From contig NZ_VOLC01000018.1 in assembly GCF_009797935.1 (NCBI RefSeq), positions 62,001 to 126,000 on the forward strand: DNA of 64,000 nt, read 5' to 3'. Positions 9,121-15,995 of the stretch are shown piece by piece. Made by a program: the position numbers and the translations under genes. The notes under the pieces are model-generated. The model was not told the DNA's origin. It saw only the letters and a program-made list of their open reading frames with translations, and searched no databases. Within the stretch, counting starts at the first letter, position 1, and every line of letters starts with the position of its first letter. The DNA comes from Lunatibacter salilacus (GTDB taxonomy: Bacteria > Bacteroidota > Bacteroidia > Cytophagales > Cyclobacteriaceae).

Positions 9121-9180
9121 GAATCTCGCATGTAGGATAGTCATCCCTTTTTGTGACGGTTACACCATACTCGTTTTCAT

Positions 9181-9660
9181 CTAATTTTCACTTTCCCATT
9201 CAGCCACCATCGACCTTATCTCTTCGGGTTTCAGTGTGCTGAGTTCAAACTGCTTATTTTTCAGCGTTACCAATACGGAATACTTGTTGTTAAAGGCATA
9301 GACCCAATGATCAATTCTATAACGGATTCCCATTCCTCCCAACCGCCATTGGGGGCCTATTTTCTTTACTTCCATGGAGACAATTTCCTCCCTGGGAAAT
9401 TTTCTCCAACTGCTGATAATAGGTAGGCATCTGTACTGCAATCCGTATCGGTCTATCCTTGTTTCCAGTTCAAGATTCCAAAATAGCCATATCACGATTC
9501 CAATTAAACCTATAGAAATTAAAACCCCAATATATCCATCTTCGCCAATCTCTCCTGAAATCCCCCAAACTGTCAGGAGAATTGCCATTGGTACCTGGAT
9601 AAATACCAGCAGGTACATGACCCATGAGCTTCTGAAATTTTGTGTCTCCTTGACGACCAT
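9181..9660 (-). CDS. Two-TM membrane protein with a C-terminal PH-like domain
   Basis: The 159-residue protein has two predicted membrane helices (about residues 12-32 and 42-62) and a soluble C-terminal part rich in beta strands (LETRIDRYGLQYRCLP, EEIVSMEVKK, KYSVLVTLKNKQFELS), ending in a short helix. This resembles small bacterial membrane proteins with a PH-like domain, but I do not recognise a named family. It sits 4 bases after the SPFH gene on the same strand, so the two are probably co-translated and could form one membrane complex (inference). Confidence 0.75.
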   Translation of the reverse strand: MVVKETQNFRSSWVMYLLVFIQVPMAILLTVWGISGEIGEDGYIGVLISIGLIGIVIWLFWNLELETRIDRYGLQYRCLPIISSWRKFPREEIVSMEVKKIGPQWRLGGMGIRYRIDHWVYAFNNKYSVLVTLKNKQFELSTLKPEEIRSMVAEWESEN

Positions 9661-9664
9661 TTGG

Positions 9665-10513
9665 TTACTGGTGAAGTGTACCTACATTCACAATAGGACT
9701 TGCGGATTTGTCAGAGCACAAGACCACCATCAGGTTGCTTACCATGGCTGCTTTTTTCTCATCCTCGAAATCAATAATCCCCTTGATCTTTAAATCTTCC
9801 AAAGCCATTTCCACCATACCCACGGCACCGTCCACGATTTTTCGCCTGGCCGCCACTATGGCTGTTGCCTGTTGTCTTTGAAGCATCGCCGAGGCGATTT
9901 CTGAGGAATAAGCCAAGTGGGAAATTCTAGCTTCTATCACTTTGATTCCGGCATGTTGCAGCCTGTCTGCGATTTCTGCTTCCAAAGAGTGGTTGACTTC
10001 TTCCAACCCGGAGCGTAGGGTTATTTCGGCATTTTCTGCCTCAAAATCATCATAGGGATAATTTCCAGCCATTTTTCGTACAGCCGCATCTGTTTGCAGG
10101 TGAATGAAGTTTTCATAATCTTCCACATCAAATGTGGCTTTGAAGGTATCTTCTACCTGCCAAACAACGATCGTACCAACCATAACTGGGTTTCCGATTT
10201 TGTCGTTAACCTTCAGTGGCTTGTTTTCAAAATTCCGTACCCGCATGGAGATTTTCTGTTTGGTTATAAAGGGAATTACCCAAAAAAAGCCGTTTGCTTT
10301 TACCGTTCCTTGGTAGGCACCGAATAAAATTAACACCATCGCTTTATTTGGCTGTAAAGTAAAGAATCCCGGACCGATAAAAGCGGATAGAATTCCGCAG
10401 ACAATTCCGAGAGCGGGTATTCGAAGAACAAATGAAACAATGGTTCCTGCAAGAAATAAAATGGCAACCATTACCATGGTATAGCCTGATTGGGGTTTGA
10501 CGATTTTTTCCAT
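9665..10513 (-). CDS. SPFH (stomatin/prohibitin/flotillin/HflK-C) domain protein
   Basis: The 282-residue protein has two adjacent N-terminal hydrophobic segments (about residues 10-30 and 33-55), then an SPFH/Band 7 domain: ALVLFGAYQGTVKANGFFWVIPF, RVRNFENKPLKVNDKIGNPVMVGTIVVWQVED, and a helical region with EVEAEIADRLQHAGIKVIEARISHLAYS-like features and the QRQQATAIVAARRKIVDGAV stretch. SPFH proteins form membrane-bound oligomers that organise microdomains or modulate proteases. It leads a three-gene operon with the PH-like and RHH genes. Confidence 0.88.
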   Translation of the reverse strand: MEKIVKPQSGYTMVMVAILFLAGTIVSFVLRIPALGIVCGILSAFIGPGFFTLQPNKAMVLILFGAYQGTVKANGFFWVIPFITKQKISMRVRNFENKPLKVNDKIGNPVMVGTIVVWQVEDTFKATFDVEDYENFIHLQTDAAVRKMAGNYPYDDFEAENAEITLRSGLEEVNHSLEAEIADRLQHAGIKVIEARISHLAYSSEIASAMLQRQQATAIVAARRKIVDGAVGMVEMALEDLKIKGIIDFEDEKKAAMVSNLMVVLCSDKSASPIVNVGTLHQ

Positions 10514-10847
10514 AGTTAATATATATTAAAGTGATATCAAAATGATATACGAATGAATTGCTTTTTTGTTGAAAAAACAAGCATTATTTTAAATATTTTT
10601 TTATGCAAGAATCTGGAAGATAAATCGATAGGTGGAATAGGAATAAATTATTACAGTAACTAAAGTCAGTAAATTCGTTTCTTGTCTATAGAAATAAAAA
10701 TATTTTATCACGTAAAAAGATTAAAAAATTTAACAGTAAGCTATTTAATATGGTTAAGTAATGAATAAATAAAAATTGGGAAAAGAGTGTTTTTGCTTTT
10801 AAAGTTGATAATCACTATCTTAACTTTTCGTCCAAAATAATAAACAT
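10514..10847. other. AT-rich intergenic region with a palindrome near the SPFH start
   Basis: No gene is seen. Besides the palindrome at 10534-10548 the stretch is AT-rich without a clear terminator. It separates divergent units: the SPFH operon on the reverse strand and the Mo-hydroxylase cluster on the forward strand. Confidence 0.4.
10534..10548. promoter_or_regulatory. Palindrome ATATCA-AAA-TGATAT, candidate operator
   Basis: A perfect 6-3-6 inverted repeat centred 28 bases before the SPFH start codon, on the leader side of an operon whose last gene encodes a ribbon-helix-helix protein. Short palindromes at such positions are typical of RHH autoregulation. The link is inference. Confidence 0.4.
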
Positions 10848-10858
10848 ATGAAATCGAG

Positions 10859-10879
10859 CCTGCCTACCGGACAGGCAGG
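10859..10879. repeat. CCTGCCT/AGGCAGG palindrome
   Basis: Perfect 7-base arms around ACCGGAC. It interrupts leader element copy A in frame. Its reverse complement, minus one loop base, recurs at 10926-10945. Confidence 0.75.
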
Positions 10880-10925
10880 CATGACGTGATCGTCACTCAT
10901 TGGGATGATTATAGTAGTTAGATTC

Positions 10926-10945
10926 CCTGCCTGACGGTAGGCAGG
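10926..10945. repeat. CCTGCCT/AGGCAGG palindrome, inverted copy
   Basis: Perfect 7-base arms around GACGGT. The loop is the reverse complement of the one at 10859-10879 less one base, so the two are a divergent inverted pair 46 bases apart. Confidence 0.75.
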
Positions 10946-11024
10946 TTCCGAATAAATTCGTGACAGGCTATCCCGACTTTCAGTACGGGCAAGTTATGAC
11001 CTTTGAAAAATAAATTATAAACCT

Positions 11025-11480
11025 ATGAAAATAAATGTAAATGGAAAGGAGCTGACCATAGATGTCACGGCAAATCCCAGCCTTCTGGAGGCCTTGCGGG
11101 AGCAACTTGATCTGACAGGGACCAAATATGGCTGTGGGGAAGGGGCCTGTGGCGCATGTAAGGTCCTGGTCAATGGAACTCCTTTACCTGCCTGTATTAC
11201 CCCCGCAGTTACGGTGCAGGGGAAAAAAGTGATCACCATCGAAGGGTTGGAAACTAACGGAGAACTGCATCCTGTACAACAGGCGTTTTTAGAGGTGGAT
11301 GCATTCCAATGTGCCTATTGCGCACCTGGAATGATTATCAATGCGGTGGCTCTGTTGGAGAAAAACTCCAATCCAACCAAACAGGAGATTGTGGATGCCA
11401 TGAATGGCAATATCTGTAGATGCTGTACTTATCCGCAAATCGTGGAAGCCATTTATCAAGCCGGAAAACAACTCGCATGA
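11025..11480 (+). CDS. [2Fe-2S] subunit of a molybdenum hydroxylase (isoquinoline 1-oxidoreductase alpha-like)
   Basis: The 151-residue protein has both iron-sulfur motifs of the xanthine oxidase family small subunit: the plant-type ferredoxin set C37-x4-C42-x2-C45-x11-C57 and the second set C96-x2-C99 with C131-R-C133 (CAYCAPGM, ICRCCTY). It passes electrons from the molybdenum site to an external acceptor. It has no signal peptide, whereas the two large subunits downstream have Tat signals, so it would be exported folded as a passenger. There is no FAD (CoxM-type) subunit nearby, which fits the isoquinoline-oxidoreductase branch that hands electrons to a cytochrome. The stop overlaps the ATG of leader element copy B (ATGA). 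Confidence 0.92.
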   Translation: MKINVNGKELTIDVTANPSLLEALREQLDLTGTKYGCGEGACGACKVLVNGTPLPACITPAVTVQGKKVITIEGLETNGELHPVQQAFLEVDAFQCAYCAPGMIINAVALLEKNSNPTKQEIVDAMNGNICRCCTYPQIVEAIYQAGKQLA

Positions 11481-11560
11481 AATCGAGCACAACGAGAACC
11501 TTACACGCAGGGATGATTATGGTTGCGAGATTCTCCCGAATAATTCGGGACAGGCTATGA
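11477..11560 (+). repeat. MKSS mini-ORF leader element, copy B (intact frame)
   Basis: ATG at 11477 overlaps the stop of the [2Fe-2S] gene as ATGA and opens a 27-codon frame beginning MKSSTTRTLHAGMIMVARF and ending TGA at 11558-11560. Over the first 19 codons it aligns without gaps to copy C (40135). The tail holds a CCGAAT/ATTCGG palindrome. It could be a translated coupling peptide or a mobile repeat that happens to keep a frame. Confidence 0.6.
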
Positions 11561-11586
11561 GGCCAAAGAAAAACAAATATAAACGA

Positions 11587-13719
11587 ATGAAAAAGTCAAT
11601 GAATTCCCAAATGGACCTCTACCCGGAGCAGTATGAGCTTCATCAGCAGGATTTAATCCGTGGACCCATTTCCCGAAGGAAATTCTTCAAACGAATGGGA
11701 CTGGGGATCGCCTCCTTTGTCGTGGTGTCGGATGTGGTGTCCGCCGAAATCCTGAACCAGTTGGATCCCTCGCTCGCTGAAGACGCGATAGCATCTTGGA
11801 TACATATTGACGAATCAGGAAAAATCACTGTATTTACAGGTAAGGTGGAAGTGGGACAAAATATCCGGACTTCTCTGGCCCAAGTCGTGGCGGAAGAGCT
11901 TTTTGTAGAGGTAGAAGATATTCACCTTATCATGGGAGATACAGACCTTACTCCGTACGATAGGGGGACCTACGGTAGCCTGACTACGCCTCAGATGGCA
12001 CCTATATTGCGAAAGGCGGCAGCATCCGTGCGTGAATTGCTTAAAGAGACCGCAGCCAAAGAATGGTCCGTTGGCAAAAGCGGACTTCAGATGGAAAAGG
12101 GTATAGTTATTCATCCAAGTAACGGCAAACGCCTAAGCTATTCCCAGCTTTCCCAAGGCAAGAAACTTTTTCAGCAGGTGGATAGCGAAGTAGCCGTGGT
12201 GCCTGTGTCTTCATGGAAAGTGGCAGGTACATCGGTTCCCAAGATAGAAGGGAAGTCATTTATTACAGGGAGGCACAAATACGTTTCGGATATGGCCTTG
12301 CCTGGAATGGTTTATGGCAAAATTCTACGTGCCCCCGCTAACGGGGCCAAGCTGAAAAACTTGGATACCTCACGGGCGGAATCCATGGAAGGTGTAACTG
12401 TGGTCAGAAACGGAGACTTTGTAGGGGTGACCGCTCCTGATTCTCCCACCGCCAATATGGCTTTGGCTATGTTAGAAGCCACTTGGGATCGGACGCCCCA
12501 GCCCTCCCGAAAAGACCTATTCGGCCATTTAAAAAAAACAGCCAGAAATCAACCCGAATCAAAATCAGAGCTAACTGACGCCTTAAGCCAGGCCTCATTC
12601 AAGCTAAATCAAACATTTACAATTGACTATATCGCTCATGTGCCCTTAGAGCCAAGAGCCGGTGTGGCCGAATGGAAAGGGGATAAACTTACCGTATGGA
12701 CAGGAACCCAACGTCCCTTTGGAGTCCAGGAGGAATTACAAAGAGCATTTGACATTCCTAAAGAAAACGTCCGGGTAATCATGCCAGATACCGGCTCCGG
12801 TTATGGTGGTAAACACACTGGAGAAGCAGGCATTGAAGCCGCCAAACTAGCTAAGGCTACTGGCAAGCCGGTAAAAGTAACCTGGACAAGGGAAGAAGAG
12901 TTTAAATGGGCCTACTTGAGACCGGCAGGGGTGATCGATGTCAGAAGTGGAATGGATTCCTCGGGAAAAGTCACGGCTTGGGAATTTCATAACTATAACT
13001 CTGGCAATGCCGGCATACAGGCACCCTATACCATTGCAGCCAAACACGATCAGTTCTTGGCTGCGGATACCCCTCTCAGGCAGGGGTCTTACAGGGCTTT
13101 GGCATCCACTGCAAATATATTTGCCATAGAATCCCAGTTTAACGATCTGGCGGCGGAAATTGGATCTGATCCCCTGGGATTTCGGTTAAAACACCTGCAG
13201 GATGAGCGCTTAACTAATGCCTTGACAGCTTGTGCCGATAAATTTGGCTGGGATAAGTCCCGGAAAAAGGACCATGGATTTGGCATTGCCTGTGGCGCTG
13301 TCAAGGGTGGTTTTGTTGCTACCTGTGCGGAGGTGAGTGTGCATCCGGAAACCGGAGAAGTGAAAGTGATACGTTTGGTCACTTCCTTTGAATGCGGTGC
13401 GATCATAAATCCCCGACACTTGGAAAGCCAAGTAGTTGGGTGCGTGCTTCAAGGCCTTGGTGGAGCACTTTTCGAGGCGATAGATTTTAAAGAAGGAGAA
13501 GTATTAAATGCGTCAATTTCTGGATACCGGGTACCACGATTTGCGGATATTCCGGCCATTGAGGTGGTTCTGCTTGACAGAAAGGATTTACCTCCGGCAG
13601 GTGCAGGTGAGGCGCCTATAGTCGCTGTCGCTCCGGCTATCCGAAATGCGATATTCGAAGTAACGGGTAAAAAGCTCAACCACCTTCCCATGATCCCAAG
13701 CGGTAGCATCACTGTATAA
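11587..13719 (+). CDS. Molybdopterin-binding large subunit of a molybdenum hydroxylase, Tat-exported (copy 1)
   Basis: From the ATG at 11587 the protein has 710 residues. R30-R31 in S-R-R-K-F-F-K followed by a hydrophobic stretch is a twin-arginine signal, so the enzyme is exported folded with its cofactor. The body matches the isoquinoline 1-oxidoreductase beta/aldehyde oxidase type: GSGYGGKHTGEAGIEAAKLA, RQGSYRALASTANIFAIES, and the late G-A-G-E675-A-P where the xanthine oxidase family has its catalytic glutamate. It would hydroxylate an N-heterocycle or oxidise an aldehyde in the periplasm; the substrate is not readable. An upstream in-frame start at 11404 runs through the [2Fe-2S] gene and leader repeat and is rejected. 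A paralogue follows. Confidence 0.92.
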   Translation: MKKSMNSQMDLYPEQYELHQQDLIRGPISRRKFFKRMGLGIASFVVVSDVVSAEILNQLDPSLAEDAIASWIHIDESGKITVFTGKVEVGQNIRTSLAQVVAEELFVEVEDIHLIMGDTDLTPYDRGTYGSLTTPQMAPILRKAAASVRELLKETAAKEWSVGKSGLQMEKGIVIHPSNGKRLSYSQLSQGKKLFQQVDSEVAVVPVSSWKVAGTSVPKIEGKSFITGRHKYVSDMALPGMVYGKILRAPANGAKLKNLDTSRAESMEGVTVVRNGDFVGVTAPDSPTANMALAMLEATWDRTPQPSRKDLFGHLKKTARNQPESKSELTDALSQASFKLNQTFTIDYIAHVPLEPRAGVAEWKGDKLTVWTGTQRPFGVQEELQRAFDIPKENVRVIMPDTGSGYGGKHTGEAGIEAAKLAKATGKPVKVTWTREEEFKWAYLRPAGVIDVRSGMDSSGKVTAWEFHNYNSGNAGIQAPYTIAAKHDQFLAADTPLRQGSYRALASTANIFAIESQFNDLAAEIGSDPLGFRLKHLQDERLTNALTACADKFGWDKSRKKDHGFGIACGAVKGGFVATCAEVSVHPETGEVKVIRLVTSFECGAIINPRHLESQVVGCVLQGLGGALFEAIDFKEGEVLNASISGYRVPRFADIPAIEVVLLDRKDLPPAGAGEAPIVAVAPAIRNAIFEVTGKKLNHLPMIPSGSITV

Positions 13720-13812
13720 TTAGACTTACAAACAGATACTATCCGTAAAATGATGACGGTATGGAGGAGTAGCTCTAAAATAAGGTGTTTGAAGTAAAAT
13801 AATGGAAGTATC

Positions 13813-15924
13813 ATGACGAAAACAAAAGCAAACCCAACCCTGAAAGCTAAAAGTGGGATTTCGAAGTCTGCGGTGACTAATTTGAGTCGAAGGACATTTT
13901 TCAAACGAATGGGTGTAGGTGTAGCTTCTTGCGTGATGCTATCCGATATAGTGATGGGGGAGATGCTAGCTGCGGATGCGGCGGATAGCTTGGCCGCTTG
14001 GATTCACGTCAGTGATACAGGAAGGATAACCGTTTTTTCGGGAAAGGCGGAAGTTGGTCAGAATATTCGTACATCCCTCACACAAGTGTTGGCTGAGGAG
14101 CTGTTTGTTTCGGTAGATGACATTGACTTAATTTTGAGCGACACCATGCGTACCCCATACGACCGTGGCACAACCGGAAGTCGAACTACACCACAAATGG
14201 TTCCTCTGCTGAGGCGAGCAGCAGCGACTGTTCGGGAGATCTTATTGGAGACTGCAGCGGAATCTTGGAACTTGGAAAAACAGTCCTTGGACTTGGAAAG
14301 GGGAACCATCGCCCACCCTTCAAACGGCAAGAAATTGAGTTATGCGGACTTGGTGTCCGGAAAGAAGTTGCTCCGGGATGTAGATTCTTCCGCCCCATTG
14401 GTTCCTGTGGAACAGTGGAGAATTGCCGGAACATCAGTTCCAAAGATAAACGGAAGGGATTTCATTACGGGTCGGCATAAATATGCTTCTGACATGACGC
14501 TTCCCGGAATGGTATATGGAAAGATATTAAGGAGCCCCGCCGTAGGTGCTGAATTGATTGAAATTGATACCTCTGAGGCGGAACGTATGCCTGGCGTTCA
14601 GGTAGTGAAAGACGGATCATTTATAGGGGTAACGGCGAGGGACTCATCCACTGCCCAAGTCGCTCTCGCACTGATCCAGGCAAAGTGGAGACATTCCGAG
14701 CAGCCATCCCGCAGTAATTTATTCGAGCATCTGGTAAGCAAATCCAAAAATTCCCCTTCCCCTAAAAACGGTGTTGAAAAAGCATTTACCCAGTCTTCCA
14801 TTCAACTGGAGCAGGAGTTCTTAATTGATTATATTGCCCATGTTCCGCTGGAACCCCGGGTAGGAATGGCGGAATGGAAAGGGGATAAACTTACTGTGTG
14901 GACAGGTACCCAAAAACCCTTTGGTGTACAGGAAGACTTGAGTAACGAATTTGGTATTTCCAAAGGCAATGTTCGGGTGATCATGCCGGATACGGGATCA
15001 GGATATGGGGGGAAGCATACCGCTGAAGCAGGCGTTGAAGCAGCCAGACTGGCCAAAGCAGTCGGAAAGCCAGTAAAGGTAAGCTGGACGCGTGAGGAAG
15101 AATTCAAATGGGCTTATCTGCGTCCCTCGGGAGTAATACGGGTAAAATGTGCAGGAACTGATTCTGGAGGCTTGTCTTCTTGGGAAATTTACAATTTTAA
15201 TTCCGGGGGATCTGGAATTGAGTCTCCGTATGAGGTCGATACAAAACACCACCAATATATTTCCTCAGATCCTCCCTTGCGTCAAGGTTCTTATAGAGCT
15301 TTAGCATCTACGGCCAATACCTTTGCCATGGAAAGCCAAATGAGCGACATGGCGGATTTGTTAAGTATGGATAGCTTGGATTTCAGATTGAAATATCTCA
15401 AAAATGAACGCCTAAGCAATGTGTTGGTAGCCGCAACAGAGAAATTTGGATGGAAGCGCAGCAAAGCCCCCGGGTCCGGATATGGGTTGGGATGTGGGAC
15501 CGTAAAAGGAGGATTTGTGGCATCCTGTGCCGAAGTAGAGGTAGATGTCGCTACCGGAGAGGTTTCCATCACACGCATAGTTACTGCATTCGAATGTGGT
15601 GCGATCATTAATCCCAGGCATCTGGAAAGCCAAATCACCGGTTGTGTGTTACAGGGGTTGGGTGGAGCCTTATTTGAAGCAATTGAATTTGAGCAGGGAG
15701 TTGTTACAAATGCATCTTTATCCAGCTATAGAGTACCACGGTTTAAAGATGTCCCTGTAATAGAAACGGTATTGGTCAACCGACCTGATCTCCCTTCTGC
15801 CGGGTCCGGCGAAACGCCGATCATAGGGGTGGCACCTGCCATTCGAAACGCTATTGCCGATGCTTGCGGTGTGAAAATCAATCGACTCCCAATGTTACCG
15901 GATGGCCGTCTTCCAAGAGTTTGA
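13813..15924 (+). CDS. Molybdopterin-binding large subunit of a molybdenum hydroxylase, Tat-exported (copy 2)
   Basis: The 703-residue protein is a tandem paralogue of the preceding gene, alike along its whole length with long identical blocks (for example VWTGTQ and IMPDTGSGYGGKHT) but clearly diverged at both ends. It has its own Tat signal, R26-R27 in S-R-R-T-F-F-K, and keeps the late glutamate, E667 in G-S-G-E-T-P. Both copies look active, so they may share one [2Fe-2S] subunit while acting on different substrates, or form a mixed enzyme. The start follows a 93-base gap without the MKSS leader element seen before copy 1. A terminator follows. Confidence 0.92.
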   Translation: MTKTKANPTLKAKSGISKSAVTNLSRRTFFKRMGVGVASCVMLSDIVMGEMLAADAADSLAAWIHVSDTGRITVFSGKAEVGQNIRTSLTQVLAEELFVSVDDIDLILSDTMRTPYDRGTTGSRTTPQMVPLLRRAAATVREILLETAAESWNLEKQSLDLERGTIAHPSNGKKLSYADLVSGKKLLRDVDSSAPLVPVEQWRIAGTSVPKINGRDFITGRHKYASDMTLPGMVYGKILRSPAVGAELIEIDTSEAERMPGVQVVKDGSFIGVTARDSSTAQVALALIQAKWRHSEQPSRSNLFEHLVSKSKNSPSPKNGVEKAFTQSSIQLEQEFLIDYIAHVPLEPRVGMAEWKGDKLTVWTGTQKPFGVQEDLSNEFGISKGNVRVIMPDTGSGYGGKHTAEAGVEAARLAKAVGKPVKVSWTREEEFKWAYLRPSGVIRVKCAGTDSGGLSSWEIYNFNSGGSGIESPYEVDTKHHQYISSDPPLRQGSYRALASTANTFAMESQMSDMADLLSMDSLDFRLKYLKNERLSNVLVAATEKFGWKRSKAPGSGYGLGCGTVKGGFVASCAEVEVDVATGEVSITRIVTAFECGAIINPRHLESQITGCVLQGLGGALFEAIEFEQGVVTNASLSSYRVPRFKDVPVIETVLVNRPDLPSAGSGETPIIGVAPAIRNAIADACGVKINRLPMLPDGRLPRV

Positions 15925-15966
15925 TTTTTTAAAATATGATATAAAAGTTTAAGTCGATCTTTCAAT

Positions 15967-15995
15967 AAATCTCTATTGGGAGATTTGTTGTTTTT
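15967..15995 (+). terminator. Terminator of the Mo-hydroxylase cluster
   Basis: AAATCTC at 15967-15973 pairs with GAGATTT at 15980-15986, followed by a T-rich stretch. It sits between convergent operons and overlaps the last two bases of the reverse-strand gene's stop region. Confidence 0.6.

Larger units (their letters stand above)
10848..10968 (+). repeat. MKSS mini-ORF leader element, copy A (interrupted)
   Basis: Starts ATG AAA TCG AGC, identical to copies at 11477 and 40135. After removing a 21-base palindrome insert (10860-10880) the frame reads 19 codons to R-F at 10920-10925, exactly the length of the other copies, but codon 7 is TGA. A second, inverted palindrome follows at 10926, then a segment shared with copy B (CGAATAA(A)TTCG, GACAGGCTAT). 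The element lies 57 bases before the [2Fe-2S] subunit gene. Confidence 0.65.

Noticed and set aside
9374-9793. A 139-codon forward frame across two reverse-strand genes.
   Set aside because: It crosses the junction of the PH-like and SPFH genes, both of which have membrane helices and family features on the reverse strand.
11404-11586. A 61-residue N-terminal extension of the first molybdopterin subunit.
   Set aside because: It runs through the [2Fe-2S] gene end and the MKSS repeat in another frame, and the Tat signal starts properly from the ATG at 11587.
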